DNA from: Pisolithus tinctorius
Taxonomy: Eukaryota > Basidiomycota > Agaricomycetes > Boletales > Pisolithaceae
Direction of reading: 5' to 3'
Assembly: GCA_024663395.1 (NCBI GenBank)
Contig: JANFAH010000029.1
Span: 62,001 to 126,000, forward strand
Length of the DNA: 64,000 nucleotides
A program made the position numbers and the translations under genes. This document shows positions 41,409 through 52,793 of the stretch, in pieces (within the stretch, counting starts at the first letter, position 1; the number at the start of each line of letters is the position of its first letter). The notes under the pieces were generated by a model, which saw only the letters and a list, made by a program, of their open reading frames with translations, was not told the origin of the DNA and made no database searches.

Positions 41409-42620
41409 TGAAAACCATCGAGTCATCTACCCAACAGACAGTGCATTATCACAATGGAGAAGAGACTATCCTGCAAGCCTATGAGTGCACTAAAGCTGCT
41501 GCTCAGCCTGCCAATGCAGTTCACTTGGTTATCCATGAAGAGGCTGAAGAAGAGTCTAGTGCTGAGATCTATGAGTTGGAAGAAGAACCCCTTGTTGCTG
41601 CTGTGGATCACTCTAACAAGGTTACTAAAGAGAAGAGAAAGGCTGTCTTTGACAGTGTCCTTGTCCCACCTCGTTCACATGGCAAGGAGAAAGAGACTCA
41701 AGAACCAAAGCCCTCATCCTCTGCATCTATCCCTGCTCCACAGAAAGCACCACTTGCTCCTGCCTTTGTGCCAGTTGATGTCCATCCCACTATCTTTGAT
41801 GGAACTAGAGATGACACTATCATGGAAGATGCCACTGTCCCAAAGCCATCTGGTCAGGCCACTGATTCTGCAGACAGGTCTAAGAAATCTAAGCCCCCTC
41901 CTACCACTTCCCTGTCTTCATCACTTTTGCAGTCTGCCAACTCTAAAGCCATTGTAGAGCGCATTCTCTCTACTCCCTTGACTGTATCTGTTGGGGAGGT
42001 CATTGGATCATCTAGGGATGTTTCTCAGCACCTTCAGGAGCTTATGCAATTCAAGAGACAGCCCCTGGCTCATCCTGTCAAGTCTGTTACTTGCTGTTGA
42101 AGGAACTCCTCCTGCATCCTCCTACTTGGCATTGACTTCTAGCCCCCTGATCACCATCAATCTGACTTGCAATGGTTGTCATGTAACAGGTGTCATTGAC
42201 TCTGGATCTACCCTCAATGTCATTTGTGCTGGTATAGCCCAGTCAGTCATTCGCATGCCCATTGACATGTCACAGACCATCAATATGTGAGATGCAAAAG
42301 GAGGTATCTCTGCTCTGAAGGGTCTAGTTCAAGATGTCCCTCTCTTCTGTGGTGCTGCCAAGACTTGAACCAATCTATTCGTTGCCCCAGACACTAATGC
42401 AGGCTTTGATCTCCTCCTTGGTCATCCTTGGGCCCTTGGAAACTTGGTTAGCATTGTTGAAAGAGAGTCTGGAACTTATGTTGTCTTTGGAGCTGATTCA
42501 GATCACCCCCTGGAGATGTGTGTTACTGAAGGCCAGCTTGGGTCTGTTGCAGATACACTTATGGTGACTCTAGAGCCTGTCCATCCTCAGCAGGAAGCCA
42601 ATGGACCTATGAGAGATGTA
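41405..42620 (+). pseudogene. Gag tail and aspartic protease, element E
   Basis: The frame at 41405-42100 is an acidic and Pro/Ser-rich linker after the zinc knuckle. In 41991-42290 the protease reads INLTCNGCHVTGVIDSGSTLNVI, with an intact DSG, and stops at a TGA (probably a decayed CGA) in TINM-stop-DAKGG. After another break the signature FDLLLGHPWALGN is read near 42405-42440, continuing as VSIVERESGTYVVFGAD. Confidence 0.7.
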
Positions 42621-44640
42621 GCAGTTGGTACCCCTCATCATGTTTTGCCCATTGTCTTTGCTCCACCCCCATCAACTTTGTGGTCACCCCTTCAGTCACT
42701 TGATTCTACTCTGCTATATCCTGAATCACCCCCAGATGGGTTTGATGTTGCCTCAGCTTTTCCTGCATTCCATCCCATTCCAGTCCAAGCATTCCCACCT
42801 CCTACCAGTCCCTTTCCTTCAGAGTTTGTTGGTCAGCTCAGGAGTTACAGTCCACTGATGCGAGTGGATTGGAGGATAATCCTTCCCTTGCCCAGATTCG
42901 TTGCCAGATCAGAAGAGAAGAGCACCAGTCACTTGTCTCGCTTCTTACTAGCCTTGCTCATCGCACTCCCCATCTATCCTCCCTTTATCTCAACTCAAAC
43001 CATGCACTCGCTGGAGAAAGAGGTACTGATGAATCAGGAGTCTACTTCCAAGACTTCCTTATGCTTGATACTCGCTTAGTCCGACAGGTTCCTGCCCCAC
43101 TAGAGCATTACCATGAGCTTGAAGGTTCTGCCTATGTCAGCTTCTATCCTTATCTACTCCCACAGGCATCTCCCACTCAGAACAATCCATCTCCACCTCC
43201 AGACCTGCCATCTGACTTGAGTCTGCCTGCTTCATGTGTACTTTCTAATGGCATTACTGCTCCACCTCAGACTCCCTCTCCCCCATCCCCAGATTCCAGT
43301 TACCATTCAGGAAGAGCCCACTGATGGTTCCCACCAGGCATCACTTCTGTTCTGTAGAGACACTGTCACTCCAGACTCTGAAGCTACATTCTCCATCTTC
43401 AATACTTCCTACTGTGGTTCAGTTGCCCCTACTTCCCATGATGCTGGCCATGACTCTCAGTCCATGCAACTCGGCAACAAAGTACGCAGGGATCCATATG
43501 CACCCAGTCCATCCACCCATCATCAGTCTGCACAACTTGACGATGACTTGTGCAGCCATGTGCAGTTGACAGGTTCACCCTCAGATATAGGTCATGACTC
43601 TCAGTCCATGCAACTCGTCAATGAGTTGTGCATGTCTCACCACTTGTCCAGTCTATCCCCAGATATACCCACCACACTTTTGCCACTTGACTCTGATATG
43701 TTCAACACTAGTGTTGGCTCTCGCTTCTATCTGCCTAGCCCATCCTTGCTTCAGTCTGCACAACTCAATGATGACTTACGCAGGTGCCAGCATTCCTCTA
43801 GTCCAACTCTTCCTATGCCATTACTACCCTCAGCTCCCCAAGCCATGTCTAATGCTGCTGTTGGTGAAGATTCAGTTGCCATGCCAGAGCCTTACAACAA
43901 TGTTGTCATGTGTCATACCCCTACTGGATGGGTCGCTCATTTGCAAGGAGCTGCAGAAGACCATTCAGGTGATGTGGATGAAGAGGACCCTGGTGCATTC
44001 CAAAACTCCAATCTCATGTCCTTGCCAGTGCAGTCAGTTTTGCCTCAGCCTCAGTGCATCCTCCCCCTTTCGAAGCAGTTTCATACCCAGACCACTTTCC
44101 TGCTTCCACTTCCTCAGATTCAATTCAAGATAGGTCCAATGATCTTCTCAGATGTGTTCCTCCACTTTCTCCCATATCTCATCATTTATATCTCCAGCTC
44201 TTCAAAGATTGATTTGTATGTCCCCTCTTGTACTTATAGTTTCTCTTGTTCTTCGTCTGCTCACTTTGACCAAGAAGTCATTAAACTCCTAAACCCACAT
44301 ATATCATTTCTTTGCTCAGATACTCCTGTAACATCACTTACTATGCCTCCTTCAGTTTCAAGTTTCCAGAGCTCCTTCTATCTTGATGTCTTCTCTTCTT
44401 TGTTATCTAATTCTTTGAAAGCACCAGATCCCCTTCCTATTCAGAAAACCGAAAAACAGCTTCACTTTTACTATTCCCTATCTGACTTTCTGGATTTGTT
44501 ATGTTTTAGAAAAAGCCTTGCTATGGATATGGAAGACTCAGCCGATGAAACAGGTCAGCCAGTATATGGAGCATACAAGCATGTTGATCATAAGGTCAAG
44601 CCAGTGCCTGGAGTCTATCCAGAGGACGCTTGAGTCCAGC
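42620..44640 (+). pseudogene. Long protease-RT linker, element E
   Basis: About 2 kb of Ser/Pro/His-rich coding sequence between protease and RT; the longest frame is 43236-44633 (465 residues). Elements A, I and G have a few hundred bases here. It contains repeated peptides SMQLxN and SAQL(D/N)DDL encoded by palindromic DNA, and it ends with AYKHVDHKVKPVPGVYPEDA, the pre-RT leader. The following stop TGA reads as a decayed CGA. I do not recognise a domain. Confidence 0.6.
43463..43783. repeat. Four 28-bp palindromic repeats in the E linker
   Basis: Units at 43463-43490, 43528-43555, 43607-43634 and 43756-43783, with a fifth at 46333-46360. The clearest have arms CTGCACAA/TTGTGCAG (43528) and GCAACTC/GAGTTGTGC (43607). 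The core AACTYGTCAATGA-GTT matches the palindromes of the E-family LTRs (5177-5192, 48005-48020). Confidence 0.65.
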
Positions 44641-46250
44641 ACCAGTTTCCAGAAGACCCCCTTGCATCACTCACACCTCTCACTTGTCACCCTCCTGTAT
44701 TCATTCCCACAAAGAAGCTTACTCAAGAGCACCTTACCTCCATGAAGATTAATGCTGATGGCTTTCTCTGGCCAGAAGAGGAAAGACTTTTTTTGCATGT
44801 CATGAAGCTTAGTGAGCATGCCTTGGTGTTTGATGAATCGGAGAGAGGAAACTTCCATTCAGACTATTTTTGCCTTACATCATTCCTGTCCTGCCACATG
44901 AACCATGGGAGTTTCGTAACATTCCAATTCCCCCTGGCATACGAGAACATGTCATACAGCTTCTTCGGGAGAAGATCGCTGCTGGTCTCTATGAGCCGGC
45001 CCAGTCATCCTATCGCTCCAAATGGTTCTGTATTATGAAAAAGAATGGCAAGATCCATATCATTCATGATCTACAGCCTCTGAATAAGGTTACAATTTGA
45101 GATGCTGGTGTTCCACCAATCCTGGATGACTTTGTGGAGCCATTTGCTGGTTGTCAATGCTACATGGTCTTTGATCTATTTTCAGGATTTGATGCATGCC
45201 AACTCCACCCCGATAGCCGAGATCTGACATCCTTCATGACGCCTCTTGGCTTACTGCACCATACTGCCATGCCTCAAGGCTACACCAACTCGCCACTGGA
45301 GTTTCAGAATTGTACAGCTTTCATCTACAGGATGAAATCCCTCATGTTGCCAACATTTTCATCGACGATCTGCCAGTCAAAGGCCCTGCAACCTGCTATG
45401 AAGATGCCAATGGCAATGCTGAAATGTTACCCAAGATTCCCGGCATATGTCACTTCATTTGGGAACATGCTGTAGATGTGCATAGAGTCATGCATCAGTT
45501 TGCTCATGCCAGCAGAACATTTTCTGGCTTGAAATCTCAGATCTGCCAGCCTTGTGTTGTCATTCTTGGTCAAGCATGCCATCCTCATGGTTGCTCTCCT
45601 GATGACCACAAGGTGAAGAAGGTCATCAACTGGCCAAATGCTCGCTATGCCCCAAAGATGTCGCTTGTTCCTAGGTCTCTGTGGTACTGTTTGTATCTGG
45701 ATTGCAAACTACTCGCAGTTGGCTCACCTGCTCATTGACCTCTATCACAAGAATGCTCCATTCATTTGGGGTCAGCCCAGGCAAGATGCATTGATGCCTT
45801 GAAGCTTGCTATCTTGTCTGCTCCTGCCCTTCGCCCCATTGACTACTCATCTGACCTGCCAGTCATTCTTTTCCGTTGACACCAGTAATGTTGCCATTGG
45901 ATTTGTTCTCCTCAGTATGACAAAGAAGGTTGCAAACGTCCTGCTCTCTATGGCTCGCTCCCCATCAATGAATGTGAATCTCGCTACAGTCAGCCTAAGC
46001 TCAAGCTCTACGGTCTTTCAGAGCACTTCATCACTACCATCTGTATCTCTATGGTATTCATCATCTATGGGTAGAGGTTGATGTGAAGTACATCAAAGGT
46101 ATGCTCAATGATCCAGATCTTCAACCTAATGCTACTGTCAATCGCTGGATTGAGGGTATACTTCTCTTTGATTTTAAGCTCATTCATGTCCCTGCTGTTC
46201 GTCACCGAGCCCAGATGCCCTTTCTAGACATCAACCTACAGAAGAGGAGT
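44641..46250 (+). pseudogene. pol: RT and RNase H, element E
   Basis: RT pieces in several frames: HEPWEFRNIPIPPGIREH and YRSKWFCIMKKNGKIHIIHD at 44870-45100, ending at a TGA after KVTI (likely CGA); VFDLFSGFDACQLHPDSRD at 45134-45475, with the first catalytic Asp; IFIDDLPVKGPA at 45310-45738, with the catalytic FIDD. RNase H has VDTSNVAIGFVLL at about 45870 and MKYIKGMLNDPDLQPNATVN at 46083. At least five frame breaks and two stops. A palindrome is present at 46333. Confidence 0.8.
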
Positions 46251-46559
46251 ATGAAGAAGGTGAAGTTGATGCAGAAGAAGCTGATGAGTGGTTGGAGAAT
46301 ATTCTTTTTACAGATGCCCATCCATCTTCAGTCAGCACAACTCGACAATGACTTGTGCACGAATCCACCTATGCCATCACCCTCCCATCATTCCTTTCTA
46401 ATGATACATCTCAAGATGTCCTTTTACGTCGAGTCCTACACTTCCTTCGTACTACAGAACTACCCCTGTTCCCTTCCAGTACTGCTCACAAGCGCTTCAT
46501 TCGCAGATCCCTTCAATTCTTCCTTCATGGAGACCAGCTCTTTAAATGTTGAGGTCCCC

Positions 46560-47830
46560 ATCCTCCAGCCAAGGTCATCTTCGATCCCCATCTCTGTGTC
46601 CAGATCCTCAGTCATGCTCATGAAGAACTCGGTCATTGTGGAGTCTTTGGAGTCTTTCATACAGTCAGACAGCGCTTTTACTGGCCTCAGATGTACCAAG
46701 ACATCACCCATCATGTCCGCTCTTGCCATGAATGCCAGGTCCGAAGCACTCATAAAGCAGAGGTTCCCATCACCATTTCTGCCCCCAGAATCTTTATGAA
46801 AGTCTATGTCGATGTCATGCTCATGCCCAAAGCATGTGGTTATTGCTATCTTGTCGCAGCTCAAGATGATCTTTCCCTTGCTGCAGAAGGTCGTGCTCTT
46901 CATCATGCCAATGCAGACAGTCTTGCTAAATTCTTCTGGGAAGAAGTCTTCTGTCATTATGGTGTTATGGCCCAGGTTGTCACTGATAATGGCAGTGAGG
47001 TCAAGGGCGCCTTTGAGAAACTCATGAAGCATTACTCCATTCCCCAGATTCGTATCTCCCTGTATAATTCCAAGGCAAATGGAGTTGTAGAATGTGGTCA
47101 CTTTGTTATCAGAGAAGCTATCATCAAGGCTTGTGAAGGAGATCTTTCACTCTGGCCATCTAAGGTCCATCATGCATTCTTTGCAGACAAGGTCACTACT
47201 CGTCACTCCACTGGATTCAGCCCCTACTTCCTGCTACATGGTCTTGATCCTGTCCTGCCTTTTGATCTCTTCGAGTCTACCTATCTCATTGAAGGATTCT
47301 ACTCTGGAATGTCATCTCAAGAGCTTCTGGCACTTCGCATTTGCCAGTTGGAAAAGAGAGAAGAAGATATTAATGCCACTTTCACTACTTTGCAGAAGTC
47401 TCGTTTACGCTCCAAGGGTCAGTTTGAGAAGAGGTATGCTTTACAGTTGATGAAGTCGGCTTATGAGCCAGGAGATTTGGTATTGGTTCACAACATGCAG
47501 ATAGAGAAAGAACTGGATTGCAAGTCAAAGCCACACTACCTTGGTCCATATGAGGTCATTTGTCACACCAAGGGAGGCTCCAATGTCCTTAAAGAACTCA
47601 ATGGCACCATTTCTGCTCGAGGTGTTGCAGCTTTTCGACTCATTCCTTATTATTCTCACCACACTCCCTTACCCAGTGTTATGGAAGGAGAAAGGGATGA
47701 AGAAGAAGATAATAACAGCAGTAACAATGACAACAATGACAATGATGATAATGATGAAGATGATGAAACAGATGATGAAAACAAAGAAACCAATAACGAT
47801 AACAACTACAACTCAGACAACTATTCATGA
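46560..47830 (+). CDS. Integrase, element E, mostly intact
   Basis: The main frame 46691-47830 (379 residues) starts inside the zinc domain (MYQDITHHVRSCHECQVRST); the HH part lies just upstream in another phase. The DDE core is complete: Asp in VYVDVMLMPK, Asp in VVTDNGSEV and Glu in GVVECGHFV. The C-terminal domain reads ELDCKSKPHYLGPYEVICHT, then GGSNVLKELNG. The protein ends in about 50 residues of Asp, Asn and Glu, coded by GAT/AAT-type repeats (47690-47828). No chromodomain is visible. Confidence 0.85.
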
Positions 47831-47919
47831 TTTTCTTTTTTCATTTCTTATGATACTGATTTCCTGTTGTTCCTTCATTCATTTTTCTTTTTGTTTTCCC
47901 TGGGTTCCCTGCATTGGTC

Positions 47920-47956
47920 GCAATCGGGGATGATTGCATTTCTTCTTGCCAGTGGA
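47920..47956 (+). promoter_or_regulatory. Hairpin and 3' end motif of element E
   Basis: Arms GCAATC/GATTGC around GGGGAT (47920-47937), then ATTTCTTCTTGCCAGTGGA touching the LTR. The hairpin is placed like those of A, I and G and shares a GGGGA-type loop, but the stem differs and the purine tract is poor. Confidence 0.55.
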
Positions 47957-49541
47957 TGTCACACACCAAAGGTGTTGTGGACATGGTTACAGCTGACTCT
48001 GCCTAACTCATTGACAAGTTGTGCACAATGCCCATGCATGCAGATGAAGACTAAAGGCCTCATGCATAGAAAGACTGTTGGATGTGAACAGTCATCCTTT
48101 GCACAAGAATGAGTTGTCAGTGCTGAAGAGAAAAGAGGAAGTGAGTTAAGCATGCATTAAAAGTTTTTAGTGCCCATGTATGGCATTCCAGTTTTCATCA
48201 TATCTCTGCCATTTCCAAAGATATCAACTTGGTTGTCACACTCGCTTAAAGTGCTCAGCCCCACGATTCTTCCTTCCAAATTTGGAGAGGATCCTTGCAC
48301 CCTACACATTTCTACAGCACTCCATCCATCAGATGCTCATTTTGCTAAGTCCATCAGTCATGGCCACCTCTTCATCAATCATCTTGCTTGTCTCGTTTGC
48401 CAGAGACAATGGCTATGTGTATCTGCCAGGTGTTCCCACCAGCTTCTGTCCTGAAGCCCCCTGGTTCATCCCATCATTGTCAGCCCTGTCCCATCCCATG
48501 CAGCTTGGTCAGCATGTTCTCCTTGTCAGTATGACTTCCAGAAGGACGTTCTTTGGTTGCCTCAGGTCTGTCACTCAGTTAGAAAGGTCTTATGTGGTCA
48601 TTTCAGTCTCCCCTCTTGATGAAGCATATGGACCATTCCTCCCTGCTCCCTGCACCATCTTTGTTCCAATCTCGTCCATCATTCTTCCCGCATTGTGACA
48701 GCTGCAGTATAATCTACTGTTCTCCAGCCTCCCTGATCGCATTCATGACAAGTATGATGTGCATCTTGCTTTCCTACTGCAAGATCCAGCAGAGGACATC
48801 CCCCCTTCTCCTCCCTCCATCAGAGCCCCATTCATGAAGTTTTTGTTAACTTCACTGAGAGGATGAAAGGGTGGGAGATGCAATCACATATGCTCCCATT
48901 GCCCCACAGACCCCCAACACCCTAGCCCCCTTTGATGCCTTACTCATGCCCTTCAGTTCTGGAATTAATACTTCCCTATCTGGAAACACCATGCATCTGT
49001 CATGCCATCTTTGGATCTAGAGATGTCTCCACCAAGATCTGACTTGCATCGCCACCCCCTAATGTGATATCAGTGCACTTACTCAGTTTCTGACTCCATT
49101 TGACTCATTTTGTGATATTTTGACTATCCTTGACTTGTTCATTGCCAATACTTACCAATCCTCTTTGCTTGCTTACTTTTCATTTCTCGCTTACTCATCA
49201 TGATTACTCAGTCCTTACTCATTACTTGCCAAGTGTTTGTGCCTTGTTTGTCACAAGCTGTGCTCCCCCCACAGTATATAACCCCCATGTACTTAGCTAC
49301 CCAAGAAGCAATTCAGAAGCAGTCCAGAAGTCAGTTCAGTGCATATCTTGTCATTGACAGTTGAGGCTCATTTGGAAGAGTCTATCTGTCTTCATTTGTA
49401 TCATTGGTAGTTGAGGCTCCATCAAGGGTCTATCTACCTTCATTCATTCATCTGAAGTATCATCTGTGCTCTGTCAGCACACCTGCTTAGTCATCCATCC
49501 ACTCCTGTGTAACTTGTCATCAACTTGCACCAGGAGCACAT
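47957..49541 (+). repeat. 3' LTR of element E, truncated by element F
   Basis: It starts TGTCACACACC and is cut after CCAGGAGCACAT by the LTR of element F. It includes palindromes at 48005-48020 and 49502-49536 and a TATA box near 49275. The missing end should lie beyond the right edge of the window. Confidence 0.85.
48361..48698 (+). CDS. LTR-encoded ORF in the element E 3' LTR, truncated
   Basis: From MATSSSIILLVSFARDNG to ISSIILPAL, then TGA where other copies have CGA (LRQLQYN), a CpG-decay stop. The remaining 45 codons downstream are still in the same frame to about DPAEDIPPS. Confidence 0.35.
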
Positions 49542-49746
49542 TGTAGGAAAATGTAAGGTTGTAGTGGAATTGCCTCAAGCTCACACGCGTGAAGTGTACT
49601 GTATGGTATTTGCACAGTAAGATGTAGAGACAAAAAAGATTCCTTCTAAAATTTTCGAGGCAATACTTATATACGAGGAGGCATGTGATACCGAGGTATC
49701 ACATGCCCATACTAAGTAGCTACTATGTTCGGGGTATAACCCCTAA
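49542..49746 (-). repeat. Short LTR of element F
   Basis: 205 bases; minus strand TGTTAGGGGTTATACCCC to TTACATTTTCCTACA. TATATAAG is read on the minus strand near 49670. On its upstream side (minus) lies GCAGGGGAGGG, a polypurine tract, which fixes the orientation. Confidence 0.65.
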
Positions 49747-49840
49747 CACCCTCCCCTGCAGAGCCGACCCAGGCTCAGAAAGTAAAAAGAAAAACAAAGA
49801 GATGAGAGAGGAAAGAAAAAGAAAAGAAAAAGACAGTTGC

Positions 49841-49946
49841 GCGAAGGTTAGGCTTCGCAAACTAATACTTTGAGGGTTAGGCCTCAAAGTCCAAACGCAG
49901 AGAAGGGGTGTTGAACCCAATCCTTTAATCGGAGAGTTGAGTCTCC
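49841..49946. repeat. Four hairpins with related loops, element F 3' region
   Basis: Successive stem-loops on the plus strand: GCGAAG/CTTCGC with loop GTTAGG (49841-49858); ACTTTGAGG/CCTCAAAGT with loop GTTAGG (49867-49890); GGGT/ACCC with loop GTTGA (49906-49918); GGAGA/TCTCC with loop GTTGAG (49931-49946). The stems differ while the loops agree (GTTRR). They lie between the gene stop and the polypurine tract. Confidence 0.7.
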
Positions 49947-49961
49947 AGAGGGAACATTCCC

Positions 49962-52311
49962 TCACATTCGTGACCTATCCTCGTCCTCAAATAGGTCATC
50001 AGTCATTTCGCCCTCCTCGGGCACAGAGTCTTTAGTAGGGGGATTTCCCCTAACAGTGGATGCTCCCCCACGAGGACAGTGGGGGAGGTCATAGATGAAC
50101 ACTGCAGAGGTGAACGCGGAGACGATCTGCTGATCATCAACCCGTAAGGGCGTGTGACCCGGAGGGACCTGGTTGATGTTGCAACCAATGGCTTGAGCCT
50201 GACGCTCGTACCACTCCCTCGATCCGACATCGCTTGGGGGGCAAGGTTTGGTGAGAGCCTTCCTCAGGGGCTCGATTTTTGCCATAACCTGAGGGTTATT
50301 CTCCCCTCCATTGGCAATGATGCCGTTGACATACTCTCGACCAGCTTGTTGAGCCCATTGTAGCGCATTGTCAGTGTCATACGTGCTGACCCTGTTAGCA
50401 GCGAGATACACTGCGATTGAGGCCCTGTCAGCTGAGGCAGTGAACTCACCGTCCCAGGGATGTGATGCACCTTTGACTGGGCTGACTTCCGCCCAGTCGA
50501 GGAGGGACCAATATCGTCCCCTTACCACGAGTAGACAAGCCAATTCGCGCATCCAGACATTTCGAGCCCTATGGTTCCGAGGGACTGGCGCCAGGCGCTC
50601 GTCAAGGAGGAACCCTCGGACGTTGCGCAGAGATGGAGGGTCAGCCTCTGCGTCAGAGTCATCTGGCCTGCTAGAAGTCCCCAGTACCCCTGGGAGCATG
50701 GCCACGAGTGTGGACTCGCCATCTTTGCCCCAGCGAGGGCGCCTCTGCTCTTTGTCGATGAACTCCCTCCAAGCTTTGATGGAACTGTCAAGGGGAGGGG
50801 CATTCGATGGTAGCTCGGGAATGCCCCTAGACCTCCCACCAGAGGGCTTGGCCCCTTTTGCCTTGCGAGGAGGTTGTGTCCTTGTGGAGGACTGAGCTTG
50901 GGAGCTCAGCTCGGGCCTTTGTTCAGAGACCTGTTGAGTCTCATGCTGTTGAACCGCTACACGGTCGATAAGAGCGGGAGTAGGGGTTGAACCTACATCG
51001 GATGCTGGAGTTGAGCCCAAAGGAGCGTCTGCTATCCGCTCCTGCAGCGCTGGAGCACCTCCAGAGGGGCCAGACATAGGTGGGGGTATCCCCACAGCGG
51101 GTGCTTGTTCTTCTTCCCCTTGAGGTCGAACCACCTTCCCCTTTTCTTTGAGGGCCTCTCTCCTCTCGCGAGATTTCTTGGAAGACCATGCAGGAGGCTT
51201 CCATTCGCTCAATGCGAGGTTGATGACCTCATTTGACCCCAACTTGCATCTTTTCCACAAGTTGAGGTAAGTTATAAGGTCCTGTGCCTTTCGGACGCAG
51301 GGAGCCTTATCCTCTGGCTCCTGTAACGCTTTCGCATAGAGCTGGCGGATATCATCCGCAGTGTTGAAGAGGGCGACAGGCCCCAGGATGCCTCCTTCAA
51401 ACCGTACAGTCTCTTGCCCACCAGGACTGGTGGGACGACGCGCAGCCTGAGGTTGCGCTTCACACTGTCGATCTTTTCACCCTCATAGGCATAGAGATTG
51501 TTGTTGATCCTCATGAAGAGGATCTTATTCTTACCGTCTGAGCCTTCGCCCAGACTAATCACGCGATGGGGCCATTCCGTCCCATCAAACTCAGGGAACA
51601 TTGTTCCCTGTGCAAGAACAGAGGGTGCTCCCTCATCCAGAGTCATCTGGACATCACTAGGGACGTCTGGAAAGCCGACAGCATGGTCGGTCATCATCAC
51701 ATCCTCCATAGGAGGATGGTGAAGCCATCTGTGCTGCGACGAGGGTTGCTCCCTCAAAACATGAGAACCAGCAGGCTTTGCCTGCACCCCCCCCCGGAAA
51801 CAAACGTCGCAGCGGGGAGGGCCATCTGGGACATCGAGGAACCAGCTCCAGGCTGGTCGAGAATGCGGTGGTCAGGGCCACCAAGGGACACAACTTGTGC
51901 ATGTTCGAAATCCCACGCCTCCTGCTCGACCAACGTGGGAGCTGGAAATGGACGATGAAGCTCGTCGATTTTGTCTTGTAAGTGATGAATCTTGTCATCA
52001 CAGTCATTGAGGTCATCCTCAAGGTACGCAATGCGACAACGCATGTCATCATATGGGGAATGGCAGACAATGCGTGCAGCTTTGTCCACGAGGTTGAATA
52101 TTGCAGGAGTGAGACCTGCTTCAGAGAGGGCCATGCCCTGGGAGACATGCAACTGGAATTGTGATGCCAGATGAATGGCAGTTGTGGGTGGCACACCCAG
52201 AAAGGTCCTCGAGGGCATTTGTCGCGATGATCATCACGCTCTCGAGACGAGGCGTGTGACGACACGACAGATGGGGAGCGAGCACACTTCCGGCCACTGC
52301 TGACTGTACGC
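49962..52311 (-). pseudogene. Element F gene, main part, unknown protein
   Basis: Minus-strand coding sequence in three phases: 51754-52218 (LGVPPTTAIHLASQFQLHVS, then a coiled coil YLEDDLNDCDDKIHHLQDKI); 51290-51720 (GTMFPEFDGTEWPHRVISLG, LFMRINNNLYAYEGEKIDSV); and 49962-51260 (432 residues; Pro/Ser/Arg-rich, then WMRELACLLVVRGRYWSLLD, SHPWDGEFTASADRASIAVY, and an acidic end). About 750 residues in all, with two frame breaks. I do not recognise the family. Position and strand suggest a Gag-like structural protein, but no zinc knuckle or capsid pattern is visible in this part. The N-terminal piece lies beyond element G at 63547-63753. Confidence 0.5.
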
Positions 52312-52756
52312 TGTAAGATAGTGTTTCTGACAGCCGAGAACTCCGACTTCGGAAGAGGTGGGTTCTGCTCGAGTCGGGTCGACCCTGAAGGGGCTTCAGT
52401 CTGGATGCAGGGTAAGTACTTTAGACGAATGTAAAGGGAACTCGCCCGAGAATATAATTCTTGACTCTAAAGAAGAACCTTCGCAGAAAGGAGCTGAAGT
52501 AGTGAATTCTGCTCCTCCAAGCAAGACACAGAGTAGGCCCTGATGACTAGTACAGTAGTTGTTAAGTGATGTGGCATGCACCGTGACCACCTGCGCACTT
52601 AGTCAGCTCTCTATGTCTCGACACCAAGTCCCTTTTCAGCCACAACCCCTAAGCCTGAATCCTCCTCGACTCTCTCTTACATCCTTCCCCCTCAAACCTT
52701 CCACTCGACCCAACAGAAGCGCAACTTCTCGTAGGGAAAGGTTCGCGTTCCCTACA
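52312..52756 (-). repeat. 3' LTR of element G
   Basis: 445 bases, TGTAAGATAGTGTTTCTGA to CGCGTTCCCTACA on the plus strand. Nearly identical to 63098-63542, which indicates a recent insertion compared with A or I. Confidence 0.9.
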
Positions 52757-52793
52757 TCCGAGGGGGGGTTTAGACGCCGACCATCCTCGGTCG
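52757..52793 (-). promoter_or_regulatory. Hairpin and polypurine tract, element G 3' end
   Basis: On the minus strand: arms CGACC/GGTCG around GAGGAT (52778-52793), then GCGTCTAAACCCCCCCTCGGA and the LTR. Closely parallel to element A (GAGGAT loop, GCATTCAAAG). Confidence 0.65.

Larger units (their letters stand above)
35753..49541 (+). mobile_element. Ty3/Gypsy element E, plus strand
   Basis: 5' LTR in three pieces (35753-35969, 37807-37998, 38734-40177), primer-binding site 40180, gag, protease, a 2-kb linker, RT/RNase H, integrase ending 47830, hairpin/polypurine motif 47920-47956, and 3' LTR 47957-49541, which is cut by element F. It has no antisense zinc-cluster gene between integrase and LTR. 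Gag and pol carry many stops and frameshifts; the integrase frame is the best preserved. Confidence 0.85.
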
